From Luscinia megarhynchos (lineage: Eukaryota > Chordata > Aves > Passeriformes > Turdidae): a DNA stretch of 64,000 bases. This document shows, piece after piece, positions 48,953 through 61,810 of the stretch. Positions within the stretch are counted from its first letter, which is position 1, and the number at the start of each line of letters is the position of its first letter. The notes beneath the pieces are model-generated. The model was not told the origin of the DNA, did no database searches, and was given only the letters and a program-made list of their open reading frames with translations. The DNA lies in NCBI GenBank assembly GCA_034336665.1, contig JAPFBE010000002.1:80916905-80980904 (forward strand), written 5' to 3'. A program made the position numbers and the translations under genes.

Positions 48953-50989
48953 CTAGGTCACTCATGAGAAAGGGGTTAAATTTCATATGCAATCCTAATC
49001 ATTTTTAAGGATCAAATAGAGGCAGAGGATACAGGCATACTGTAATGTAATCCAGTTTGAGAGTCCTCGTGCAGAAAATTCACATATATATGCTTCCAGC
49101 AAATTCTTCAGAAGAATTCCCTGCATTAGGAGAGATGAAAAAAAAGCAGATTAGAATCACAACTCTCACTATTGGTTCTGAAAGGTCACAGCACTCTAGT
49201 GATCTGTTATTCCTATTACTACCATCTTTTTCTCACCATCTGACCCAATACCTCTTTCTATCAGCTTTTTCTAGTCTTTACATCCTTCTTATCTTAACAA
49301 GCCTGGAATTTCCTTCTGGTCAAGGACTTTGTTACACTTAATCAGTGCAGAGAACAGCCTCTGCACTCCCCTGCTCCCCCAAGGGAAGTAGGGTATGTGC
49401 ATTTATCTATGCCTGTGTAGAAACTACCAAAACTCAAGGTGACAACTAAGTAAATATGCAAGTTCTTCTATAAAGCTTAGCAACAGGCTTAGAACACTGG
49501 AAACTTTTCTGTTTTCTCTACTTTACATTTTCTGCATATGTGATAAGGTCAAGTAAAATCCAATACAGTTAATTAAAAGAAAGATTTCTCAGTGTTTTCT
49601 GAACCATTAAGACTGACAGTAGAAATTAAATCACTGTGGCTAAACAACTCAAGATATTCTCAAAATCTGAGGGTTCTCAGGGAAGTATGCATATTTATAG
49701 TATAAGGCATCTGAATATTTCAGGGAGCAGAGCTGCAGAGTGAGTGACAGCCAACACTGATTATATAGAAGTTGAAGGGCACGGCAAAGACTGCAGTTAA
49801 GGTGATAACACTTGAATTTTTTATCAGATGTATTTTTGTAAGCCAAAAAAAAAGCCTTCAAACCAGATTCCCATCACATATCAAGCTTCAGTTATTACCT
49901 ATGTACAAGAAAACACCAAGGATTTCTTTCTGTTCTCTGCTGCTTAAGTGACTGTGCAGTGAGAAGAGAGAGGACAGAGGAAAAAGCAGCAGATCATCTC
50001 CAACCAAAACCACGACGGTCTCCCCAAACATGCAACTATTCCCACTTCTTGGAAGTTTGACTGTACAAGAGGAATTTTTTTTTAACTTTTGGTGAACTGC
50101 ACCTGTATCAGAAAAATGAGAAGGCACTTTTTATGTGACACTAGTGTTGCAAATCTGCATGCAAAACTACTGCCAGCACCCTTTCTTTGCTCAGTGTTTC
50201 CCAACCGGCCCCACAGAAAGGAGAATGGGTTTCTATGACCTTACCAAAAGATAAAATCAGAAACTGGATACTAAAACTAAGTCCAAAGGTAGAAACAAAG
50301 GCATGTAGAGATTAATGCCTCTGTTTGCAAGAGCTAAGCAGTCTGCACGCCCTTAGAGACTGGCACAAATCCAAACACGTGCTGTAGTCTCCGGAAGGGG
50401 ATCACTGAGCTGCTTGGGAAGTGTCAGGGGACTGAGCAGCAGCGGAAACAGGAATCCCTCTCCAAAGGGGAAGCACAGAAATAGGCACAGGCTGTCCATG
50501 GCACCAGTCCCACTGCTGGGCCCCTGCACACCACCACAGGGAGCTGTTACCCATGCACTACCAGGCAGCCAAGACAACACCATCAGTTTGGACAGTACCC
50601 ACCCAGTATGGCAGTATTCCACAAGAACACTGCCTTCTTCAAGTGTAAAAATTAAAGACAAGAGAAAAAAGGAAAAAAAACCCTAACCCCACACAAAACC
50701 CCCAACCAATAAACATATATATCTTCTGGCTTTGATAAAAAGAGGTCTTACATTTTGTGCCCCTAGAGTATTTTAGAATTAAAAAGTCACCATATTCTAT
50801 TTTTCAAATGCTGAATTATTACTGCTTTCTTCTTCTTCTTCTTTTTTTTTCCTAATAAAGGAAAATCTTACCACTGTGAACATATTAAAAAAAATCATCT
50901 TAACTTACTCTCAGAGTCTAAAATAAAGAGTCTAAATACTTCAAGAACATAACATACTCTTCCTTCCCTCCTAAGGGAACATTTTCAGT

Positions 50990-50990
<1 letters not shown>

Positions 50991-51021
<31 letters not shown>
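50991..51021. repeat. Homopolymer A run (31 bases)
   Basis: An uninterrupted run of 31 A on the + strand (T on the RNF19A strand), preceded by CAGTC and followed by TCTATCTTGG. No recognisable retrocopy body was seen upstream of it. Confidence 0.85.
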
Positions 51022-51024
<3 letters not shown>

Positions 51025-54000
51025 ATCTTGGATGCTTTACCTGCTCCTGTTCCCAAAACAAATTTAAAAATTTTGCAGCCGCTGTTTCTCATTAAATGAA
51101 CTAAAACATTCCTTGATCTATGAAAAAAAAAAAAAAAGAAAAAAAGGTGAAACTGAAAAAAACTGCTCCATAATCTTGACAGAAGAAGACATCCTTTCCC
51201 TCCAGGATCTTGGTATTATGCTATATCATAGATAGACAAAACTGGTAGACCATGTCTGAAAGATACCACAGATAGAGTCCATTGCTGACAATACAGAAGT
51301 TCAAGAATAACCTTAAAAGCATTTTTATAATAGGATAATTACTAATGTTGGTATGTTCACACAGATACTACCAGGACAGTGGCAAGTGCCAATCTCCTAA
51401 ATCAGGAGAGTTAATGAACAAATGAACAAAATGAGCAGCAAGCAAAGCATTAATTTCAGACAAAAAGTCTGCTGTTGCTTGTTTTGGTGGGGGGAGTTAT
51501 GTTTTTGTTTGTTTTTAAAAATAAAACAGAAAAAGGTAGGAAATAAACACAGTAACACAGCCAAGTCTATGACTACAAGCCTTCCCCTCCTCCCTTTCTC
51601 TGGAGAGGAAAGAATGTGTTATTACAGCATTTCTGCCAGTTCCAACAGATGTACAAAATCAAGAAATAGCAGTTCTGGTGATGAACCAGTTGTACTTTTT
51701 TTCTTTTTTAAATAAACAAAGATTCTCCCATGCTTTAAAAAAAGAGACCAATATATGCCATAGTTCTCTCTGCATAATAGGATCTGATAAGCAGTCTCTC
51801 TAAAATAGCGGATTGCTCTTCTAAGAAAAATAGTTAAACTTTGATAGGATTTTTGAAAATGTAAGTTGCCAGTTATTTCAGACAATTGTCACTTATGCTT
51901 TTTAAATCTAAACGTATAAAACTAGTTTTTAAAGCCCTTATATAGTAATTCTGGTCTGACATTCTAGCGATGTTTCAAGATGACTTTGCTGAAGTGAAAA
52001 GATTCAGCAGATGATTAGTTAGAGGAAAAAATGAAGAAAAATGTTACAGTGCTAACAATGACCAGAGCTGTACAAAACCATAAAAGCTTTACTAGCGCAT
52101 TCTGGAGCACTGGCCAGTTCTCATGTTGCCCAACCCAAGACAGCATCTGGACGTTTCTGCTGACAAAAAGAAGTAAAAAATACTTGATTCTGTACAGCCA
52201 GAGAACAGAATGCCCACATTATTCCAGTAACAATGAGTCCACATGAAGGGGATATGCTGTGTGCAAACTGAAGCTCTGAAATCCAACTGCTTGAAATGAG
52301 CTGAGACACACAAATACGGTAATAAAAAAAATCTGATTTTGAGGCAACATACATTGCAAGTTTTGCATTACTCTCACTGACCAGTATAAACTCTGTCAAC
52401 ACACAGAAGAAACTAATATGGGCACAGCAAATGGACAGGAAAAACAGACTGCAAATCCTAAAAGTTTGAAGTTCACCACTGTTCTCAGCATTTCCTCAAA
52501 AGCACTTACCGACGACAGAAAAAACTCTTTTCTGGCTTCCCGCCATGCCCAAAGCTCTACCACAAATCCGAATTCCAGCCGTGCTCTGCATTCTGCTCGT
52601 GCCACAGACTCACCACAAAACACCAGTTGCCACAGCACAAACACACCTTGTCATCTGAAGATGCATAAATGACATTTACAGTTGCAACACACCTAAAGCT
52701 CAGTATTAAGCTGGTATCTGTTCCTTCTACAACCCTGCCTAAACTATTGGCTATATCTTCTAATATGGCTCTCCATGGCACAATCTTTGCTTTTCTCATC
52801 AATTTCAAAACACTTTGGAAATGCCCTAAAGTGCAGCTGAGAATAACCCCGCTGATTTTGCAAGAAAAGAGTGACAAACGCCTACCTCCACAAGCCAGCT
52901 GCTGGGGGAGATTAGCTCCCTCATGCTCCTAATTTCCTCCAAACACATCAGAGGCACATGCTCAGCATGCTGGCCTCTCTTCCATTACATGCTCAATCTG
53001 GTGTACAGGGGAAAAAAAAAAATCAGTCTGCCATCAGGACAAACAGCTTCACACATGTTTGCAAAACAAAAGGCAGGCTTAAACATGAGTGTAGGAAAGG
53101 AGAAAACCCACCATAAACATAGATATAACTACATCCTCACTAAAACACCTTAAATATTCCCTTGTGTAATTGGTGCTTAAATGCAAATCTAGACTTCTGT
53201 TCCAAACAAACTCTCCTCATCCTAGATATTTGCTCCTCCAACGATTTAACCAAGTGCCAACTCTGTTAGCATACTGAAAGCTACTTCTTGATTAAAACTG
53301 ACTCTCAATAGCTTCCTTTCTGACATCTGCAATTCCCAACATCTATACTCTCTAGCTGCTTTCTGAAATGCACTCATCCATCTTAAAGAGAGCTGTAAGA
53401 AAATCCAAAAAAACCTTCAGAGTTTGAATTTCAACCACCATCTCAGATAATTTCTGCTTCCTTCTTCCAATAAGCATATCCTGTCAATCACACAGCACCC
53501 TAAAATTTCTAAGCTGTGATGCTTTTAACACAAATGTATCTCTAATCATCTAAGAGGCAACGAATTTTTCCTTTTCCTTTAATGCACGGTCTAAGAACTA
53601 TAAACACAATGGAATAAAATGTCAAAAATTATGCCAAAGCTACTAAATGAAGTATCAACACACAGGATTTTGAAATGGCAAACAAGTACCTCATTTCAAT
53701 GGCCTTTCTTTAAATGTCAGATCATTCCACAGCAGTTTTTAAAATTGGGGGGAAAATACAAACGCTTTTTGCCTGAGGATTTCTAAAAGAATATACTTGT
53801 TTTACACATGCCTCAGGTTCAAGTATACATCTGGCATTTGAATTTTGACATCTATGTACTTCTGCAACACTCTGTGCCATTAAAAACATCTCACCATAGT
53901 CATGTCAATGCACATGGTGTCAGGGCATGTTAGGACTGTTACTTGGTTTTATTACAGATGATTTAGTAGAAGCAGAACCAACACTTTGCAACTTGGAAGA

Positions 54001-55342
54001 AAACAGATGGAAATTATGTTGAAACCACAAAGGTACTGGCAGAACCTTTATATTCACTAAGATGAAAAATAAAATCCTTTAATAGTAACATAATGCAGCA
54101 TATTGTGTTAGGCAAATGCATATTGTGTAGGTGAAATGCTTAACTGCAACAATTAGCAGAATACCTTTATGACTCCTTCAGTATATTTCCCTTCATAATC
54201 TAAGTTCAAGAATAGCAATACTTTCCATGTAGTGTTTCAAAGACTGTAAAGACACTTCAACTTAATTTATGTGGCATTTTTGATTGCCTTCCAACTTTGA
54301 TTTCTAATAAAAGGTGAAATAAAGGGTTGATAGTATTTGGATTAAACTGAACAGTTAATTCTACAAATAAAAATTAACAAATTTGTATCAGAAGATTTCT
54401 CAAGCTTTTAACACAAACTCAGACATACAGATACTTATTAAACACTTGCAATGATTTCTTACAGTAAGATGTACAGGCCTCTTAAATAATTCACTTAAAC
54501 AGAATTGTGTAAAACTACTTTAAGTATATACTCACATAAATTTTACTTCATTATGACTTTTCTCCTTCGAAAAAGGGCACCAATAGGGTAATCTACATGT
54601 TATGGAAGTAAGTCTTGCCGTACAGACACTTTTGCAGGAAAGTATCTTTTACTTTTTATCCTGCTTTAGTCTAAGAGCCACATATGTGAATGCTTTTCTT
54701 AAAGCATGAAGAACATTTATTACAAAAGTTACTGGAGTTGTTCCTACTAGTAGTTTATCCTTTCCAGAGTGAAAATCACTTGATCATTTAGTTAATTACA
54801 TCTCATTTCTTTATGCTTACAATGGACTATTGATAGCTGCAGAGGCCATTATTCCAAAAGCAGAATTTTCAAATGCACAACTAACTCAAGTTTTTGAAAA
54901 CCTTTAGAAATCTGCTATGTCAAGACTTAAGCTTCACATATCTCTAAATGACAGAAAAAACAGCTGCAGTGAAACAATATCACTTCTTTAATTTATGTAA
55001 ATCCAAAATACTGGGAGCAGAGTTCCCAGCAAGTACCATACCAAGCATTCACTCACTAATTTCACACTGGAGCTCACAGTGGGCTCAGTGAAGGTGCTGA
55101 CAAGATCTGGGATGTGCCCATATCTGCACAGTAAGCAGAACAGGGTAAGGCCCTTATCCCCAATTTGAGAGGAAGTCAAACCCTCTGGAATGGCACGTGT
55201 AGACCATTAGACCAGTGCCAAATGAGGAACAAGGGGTCTTTCAGGAGCAACAGGAGTTGTTTTAACATAGGGAAGTTCCTACAATGCAGTCAGTTTACTT
55301 TAGGGAAAGTCTTCTAATAATTAATCTCTCCTGCCTTTTTAG

Positions 55343-55580
55343 GGGTAGATTTAGGTTAGATGTTAGGAAGAAATTCTTTACTCAGAGCATACTGAGGCAC
55401 TGGCACAGGTTGCCCAGAGAAGCCATGGATGCCTCACTCCTGCAGGTGTTCTAGGCCAGGTTGGACAGGACCCTGATCAGCCTCATCTAGTGGGTGGTAT
55501 CCCTGCCCATGCAGGGCAGGGGGGCTGGAACAAGATTATCTTTAACGTCCCTTTCAGCCCATACAGTTCTATGATTCAAT
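55343..55580 (+). repeat. CR1 LINE, 3' end
   Basis: Clear sense-strand CR1: TAGATTTAGGTTAGATGTTA, AGGAAGAAATTCTTTACTCA, CAGGTTGCCCAGAGAAGCC, CAGGTTGGACAGGACCCTG, GTGGGTGGTATCCCTGCCC, ending TTCTATGATTCAATG. It is 5' truncated, as is typical, and lies antisense to RNF19A. The best preserved CR1 in the window. Confidence 0.9.
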
Positions 55581-58349
55581 GTAATTAGAAAACCCTGATA
55601 TTCATGGATACTATTATACAAGAATTAAGAGAAAAGCATTTGTGAGGCAGAGATTAAATTATCTCTACTGCACTGTTACCATGTCTCAGTTTGCTCTGAC
55701 TGTGCTTTATTTTTCCTTAAGGTCCTGTGTCAATTATCTGGAAATTCTATTTTCACTTACAGAACAAAGCAATATTGTTTGTAAAACAATGACACAAACA
55801 GACTGACTATGAACCCACTTGGGCTCAAGGACTGAGAGAGTCAGACTGACCGGGCATGAAAATCTGACGATTGACAGAATTTAAGATACAGAGAAGCCTA
55901 CAGAACTGTCAAAAGTGAACTGATATACAGTGTTCTGTTTTAAAATTCACAATGGTATGTAGCACATGACAAACCAATCCTGACAGCTAGAAAAATCTTC
56001 AACAGCTTATTAAAAAAAAAAAAAGTTCTGCTTCTTCCTTAGAAATGTATGAGCAATACATCCTGTATCATGTGTCCATGACAGCTGCTATTAGGAAAGG
56101 AAGTCTAGCAAGCTGCTCAACTCATTCTGAAAGTTTCTGAACAAATGATTGGCAAAACTGTTTCTCTTGCAGATAATGCCTGTAAAGAAGGGAATATATT
56201 CATAATGCCTCTCTCACTATGGTGGCAAAAGGGAAAGAATTCCTTAAAAATCTAAAAACATTAATTTTCCAAACCAGCAGCATTAAATCTGGGTGTATTG
56301 TGTCCAGTGGTCGACCAAAGCTAAGAACTCAGTAGAGAGATGCTTTCTATTTGTGTATCTGCAGGCCTGTGTCTGTTGCAAATAAGACTATTTGCAATTT
56401 TCCCTTATCTAACTCAGCAGAGCAACCTTAGTTCAACTACGCACTCGCTTGCGTGTCAAAAGCTTCTCCTGTGCACTGTAGTGCCTTCTGCAAACAAATG
56501 TACACCAAACTCTGCCAAGAGGAAACCAAAGTCTTGGAAACACTAAAGGGAAAAAAAACCCACAACAAAACCAAGAAGGAAGCAAAACAAAAAATATTTA
56601 ACTATTTTAATCTTTTAATCATTAAAGTCCTCACACTAGGACAATGCTTTTCTTGCAGAGGTAACTGGAATCTATTCTCTTAGTGCAATGATAGGCATGT
56701 ATTTTCACTCCTGAATATTGTGGAGCGATTTATTTTTATGTATCCGTATCTATATATAGATATATAAGTAATGTTCTAAAATATTTGACTAGCTAGTGGT
56801 CTGAAAAGTGAAAGCAATAGTAAGGGATTTAAAAACTGGACAAGCTGCCTCTGCTATGTATCAAAAATAAGAGGTTTAATCTAACTGTATTAATACTTTC
56901 ATTCCTGCAGTTGCTTTTTATTCTACACTATACATGGCAAAATAATCAGAGTAAAGACATACACCAGTGAAATAATAAAAGACAGTTTTTGTTTCCTGCA
57001 GTGTCACCAATCCTGCAAGTGGAAAACATTGCAACACTCCTGAATGCTGAGATCATTCCTACAGAAAATTGTTCCAAAATGAAAATAACCAATACCAACA
57101 AATTTCCAGAATAAGCAGATTTAATTTCAGGTCTGTAATTCTGCCTGGTCAAACAGTAATGGTTACATACTGAATTCGGACAAGCTTTTGTTTTCAAGTA
57201 GGCTTACAAGTTTGCCCCACTATAAAAACAAACCAAATAAAGTGCACCAAGATATAAGATCTGGATCTGGAACCATGAGCAGGAGTTCCAGAGAGAGCAC
57301 ACAGAGTTTGAACAGCATACCAGAGACAGCAGCTTGAGGGGACATATAAGAGGTTACAGATTGCAGTTCCTGGCTCCTAATGATTTTTAAATTCAGCAAG
57401 AGCCAGAGTTTCTGTCTTGTGCAGAGGGAAGATATTATTGACTGTCTGACTGGCAGCATCTTCCAGCTCTGTTTTATCTCTGGCATAATCAACCTCTATT
57501 TTGGAGGCAGGAGAGACAAAGAAAAAATATAGAAAAACAATCCACAAACACCAATATCCCCCACCTACTGATCTTGAAATAGCTTTGCCTCCAACTAAGA
57601 AATGCTGGAAGCTATTAATGGATTACTTTTTGAAACATTTGGTGCCATTTTAACATTTTTTAAAACTCCATATTTACAGACATACTTTGCATAAAACTTT
57701 TAAAGTAAACTAATTAAAAGGGAGTTAGAGTTACCAAAAAGTTAGTAAGAGTTTTGAATTCTTCCAGCAACATCAGGTTAGGCTGACTAACGAGATCTTA
57801 CCATGGGGATAAGAACTTGGCCACTGAAAGTCACTTCGTTTCTGAAAGTCACTGTGACAACTCACAGTAACTCACTTTGCCAGTATCTCAGCCCTTGAGA
57901 ACTGAACAACTGCCCTGCATTGGTTTCCTTTGATATCTCTTTACAGAGAACTAATAATTTTGTTAAATATAATCCAACATATAACCTTCAGAAAAGCGTG
58001 GATGACTGAGTGAATAATCTACACTTGTCTATTCTAGCAGCAGCAAGTCAAAGATACAGACAGAAATTATGACAGTTTCCTGAACTCTGTTATGGCTAAT
58101 GCCACAACCTCTGAAACTGCCCTCAGGTCAGGTACAAAGTTGCACCCGCCTAACCAACTGCTCCTGTTCACTCAAGAGTTGAGATTAGATCAAAACCTAG
58201 CAAAACACATTCAATTCTCCTGCAGCCTGACCTATTAATTTATTCTGTCAAGTACATTAACTGAAAAATCCTGCATGGATATATTTCAAATCATCAAGTC
58301 AGTTTTTTATAATGATAGTTCCAAACTAACTGCTGCAATACAGTCCAAG

Positions 58350-58440
58350 ATTTAAAAAAAAAAAAAAAAAAAAGAAAAGAAAAAAAAAAAGAAAAAGAAA
58401 GGGAGAGAGAGAACAACTGAGAGAAAGAGAGACAAAAACA
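58350..58440. repeat. Poly-A / purine-rich tract
   Basis: A run of about 20 A, then AAAG-type and GA-type repeats (GAAAGGGAGAGAGAGAACAA) on the + strand. The mirrored frame on the minus strand is a poly-Phe artefact. Confidence 0.8.
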
Positions 58441-60959
58441 AAGGCAGGGAAAGGTCTAGCCAGGGAAACAAAAATACTCCATCCTGCCAGAAACACTGCC
58501 TGTAGCTTCCAGACAGGAAACTCACTGCCTCCAGAAAAGCCATTGGCGTCAGGAAATGGCAGGAGTACCATGAAACTTATCTCACAGTTGAACTTAATGT
58601 AAAATGAAGGGAGAACATTAGAAAAGGAAGGCAAAGACAAGCAGACTAGCCACAGATCTTTGTTTATGAATGCACTTGGTGAAAATTTAAATCTTACTGA
58701 TGTGCCTTTGAAAGAAAGAAAGGAAAAGATTATTCTAGTCCTGCTGAAAAAATAAATAAATAAAAAACACCAGGTTGAAAATATAGAGCCCATTCAGCAC
58801 AAGAGAAGGGGAATGATCCAGCAGCACTTACAGGCAGACTGCACTAACACTGTAAATAGTGTAAACGCTAGTTAAAATGCACAGAGCAAAAAAAGCAAAA
58901 TGCCAGTCATTTAAAGTACATCTGATTCTGTACCTATGCTGGAAATACATGTCAATAGGATGAGTTATTATGCCAGCACAATTATTCCACCTACAACAAC
59001 ACCATACTATGCCAAAAGATATGCTATGTCAGCACACAGCAGGGTTCAGCCAGGTTGATGAGAGTTTTTCCAAACATTTTTCACTGACATCAACACAGAC
59101 TGAGTAGTAAGCACAGTTTGTCTAAGCAAAACAACTGCTGCATAAAATGGGTAGAAAAGTCATTGCAAACACACCCACTCATGGCTTTAAAGACTTCATC
59201 TTGTGAAACTTCCTTAGGCTCTATTGCCTTGTTGATGGTGTCCAAGCATGAATGAACACAGGGGAGTTTGCGAATCCCCTGCAAGCCGCTGCATTAGCCA
59301 GAGGCCTCGTGTCAGGTGACACACTGGGTCACAAAGTGCTGACCAGACCCTGGCAGTGCTGCCACGTTCTGGATGGCCAGAAAGCTTCACACCAAATTTT
59401 AAAAAATAAATACTCAAAGGTTTCCTGCTATGTTTCACACATACACCAACAGAATACAAAGTAAAAAAAATACCTGCCAATGACCTATAGCGATGTTCCT
59501 CTGCCAGCTGAGGACGCAATTCTTAGTGCTTAGTGACACAAGTAAGTGTGTGTCAGTATGTGCACTATTCCACTTATTCTGTGACTTTTAAATTAGTGAA
59601 TTGCACCTCCAGGTGTATTGCCAGGCCTCACAACCACAGTAAGTACTTCTGAAATACAACTCCTTGCCCTCATGCTTTTGAGGAGCATTGCCAAGCCTTT
59701 TCCCCTCCACTCACCCCTCACATTCAAACTCACATATCCTTTCTGTGCTGGATGTTACTTTTTTCCCCCAAAACATCATCTTAAACAGCTCTTTCTACAT
59801 GATTATAGAAACATCATTAGTTGGGCCCCTTTGTGCAACACTGTGACACGTCATCTATTTCCAACAATTACAGGTAGAAAATACGAAGCAAGCATAATGC
59901 AATTCCTAGAAAAGCTACTGTGCTTATTCTCGCCATTATTCAGAACAGCTAAACACATCCTAATTATAGTCTCCAAACAAACTTGTATTATTTCAGGTTC
60001 TGAGGTAAAACCATACTTTGTGGTTTTTAAATCGTAATGCTGGTAATAGACCTTCAACTGCACCCTTTTAAAAAACCCAGCATCTTAAGTCAGATTTTAA
60101 AGTGTCCTAGACCACAGAAATATCAGATTTGGTAAGCTGAATGAGTACAGAAGATGCTTCCTCTAGCCATGAGTACCTATTAGCCTAAACCTGAGATCTA
60201 GCCCTCAAGTGTCGAAATTATTTCTTCCTTTAAAAAGCAGTGCAAACAATTTGCAAACACAAAAGCTTCTTGTTTATTTTTAAAATCAGCTGCAACCCTA
60301 CAGCTTGACTGACTCCCATCACAGTGGCATCCACGGTTCTGCTCTGATGGCCTTAAATATATCTTTCCTGAACTATCTGCATCTAAATAAATTTTAGATG
60401 AAACAACACCTTAAACTGAATATAACACACAGGCTTTCATACTTATTTTCAAGTCATAGATATTTGTTTCATCAGCAATTACAGAAGTTAAATCTCTGTT
60501 CATCTTAAATCTAAAACACCAGTTTCTCTGGTGGCTTATAAATTCAGTGCCTTTGAATCCTTGATTTCTTTCTACTTGCAAGTTAACCATTAAGAATTTC
60601 AAATTGTAGTAAATGATTACTGATTTATTTTCTTTTTGCTTATCTAAACCTGGTGTTAACACCGGGTGGGAAAAGTCCTTGAGCAATACATTTAGCTTGC
60701 CTCTAAAAAATATCTTCACTTGAAACACCAGCAAAGAACTGTTACCGTAACCACAGTTTAAAGAGCTAATAGCAATATCCTGCCAGCCAATAGTGTCAGG
60801 CACAAATATTTACAGAATATTCTGAAATGCCTGTAACAAACAAACGGGACAAAACATAGTTTATCAAGTACATTTTCTCCCCACAAAAGACATGCAGCGA
60901 GTTGCAGGCTGCAAGGACGCCTGGCAGTGATAGCCCCCAACAGCGTTTCCATTCCAGCA

Positions 60960-61350
60960 TGCCATTATTGCAGAGCAGAGCCTCGGAATGTGCGCAAAGC
61001 AAAACCTCACCCCAACTGCGCTGACGTCGGAGTATCGCTGCCAGCAGACGCGTTAGAAATAGTTACATTAAGTCTCCATTGTGCTGTGCAACTCTGAGCT
61101 TGCATTCCTCGATGGAAAACGAATGCAAAGGAGCAGGAAGAAGGGGGGGACAAATTCAATTTTTCAGCCCGAGATTACAGCCGTATCTGGCACAGTCTGT
61201 CCATGTGACTGGCTCGCTTTGCAGGCTTCAGGTAAATTCCCTGTGTCAAGCAGCGGCAGGAAGGGAACAAAGCAGCGGCAGGAAGGGCTGGAGAGGTCAG
61301 CGGCGGCCGCAGAGCCGGAGGGCAGGGCAGGGGCACAGCCCGGCCCGGCG
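60960..61350 (-). promoter_or_regulatory. Candidate RNF19A promoter / first exon region
   Basis: CpG frequency rises here compared with the preceding 12 kb. A CRE-like TGACGTCG lies at about 61022-61029, an 18-bp direct repeat (AAGCAGCGGCAGGAAGGG at 61248-61265 and 61269-61286) and a GGCGGCCGCAG segment follow. On the minus strand a donor-like TTGGG|GTGAGG occurs near 61013. The position, about 12 kb 5' of the first coding exon, suits a promoter with a non-coding first exon. This is inference: no transcript evidence is visible. Confidence 0.35.
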
Positions 61351-61352
61351 GG

Positions 61353-61810
61353 GCACCGGGCACACCGAGGGCAGACAGAGCACCGGGCACACCGAGGGCA
61401 CACGGGGCACCGGGCACACCGAGGGCACACGGGGCACCGGGCACACCGAGGGCAGACAGAGCACCGGGGCACACCTGGGCACAACGAGGGCACACGGGGC
61501 ACCGGGGCACACCTGGGCACACCTGGGCACACCGAGGGCAGACGGGGCACCGGGCACACCTGGGCACACCGAGGGCAGACAGAGCACCGGGCACACCTGG
61601 GCACACCGAGGGCAGACAGAGCACCGGGCACACCTGGGGCACACCGAGGGCACACGGGGCACCGGGCACACCTGGGCACACCGAGGGCACACGGGGCACC
61701 GGGCACACCGAGGGCACACGGGGCACACCGAGGGCAGACAGAGCACCGGGCACACGGGGCACACCTGGGCACACCGAGGGCACACGGGGCACCGGGCACA
61801 CCTGGACACA
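61353..61810. repeat. GC-rich composite minisatellite, about 12 units
   Basis: Tandem array with a 27-bp core (CACCGGGCACACCGAGGG + CAGACAGAG or CACACGGGG) and an optional 10-11 bp module (GGGCACACCTG) that lengthens some units to 37-49 bp. Unit order in the first 110 bp is core only; the module appears from about 61470 onward. Single-base variants (CACAACGAGGG, CCTGGGGC) mark individual units. An isolated remnant CACACCGAGGGCAGAC follows at about 61827. Because 27 bp is nine codons and stops are absent from the unit, five long frames remain open; these are not called as genes. Confidence 0.92.

Larger units (their letters stand above)
48953..60950 (-). other. Presumed RNF19A 5' region: long intron(s) and non-coding exon(s) not resolved
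   Basis: About 12 kb upstream of the first coding exon. It contains one clear CR1 (55343-55580), A-runs (50991-51021, 51123-51150, about 58353-58400) and two minus-strand stretches with a donor-like end that could be 5' UTR exons (about 52511-52640 and about 59473-59530). No protein-coding exon resembling the mammalian N-terminal extension was found. Confidence 0.5.

Noticed and set aside
50991..51021. A-run as the tail of a processed pseudogene
   Set aside because: The sequence before it has no recognisable mRNA-like body or target-site duplication; a simple homopolymer expansion explains it.
56747..56762. 16-bp perfect palindrome (TATCTATATATAGATA)
   Set aside because: Simple AT-rich sequence in which such palindromes arise easily; no accompanying motif.
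58326..58793. 155-codon minus frame with a Phe-rich stretch
   Set aside because: The poly-Phe comes from reading the A/GA tract at 58350-58440 on the other strand; no domain, and it lies in the presumed RNF19A 5' intron.
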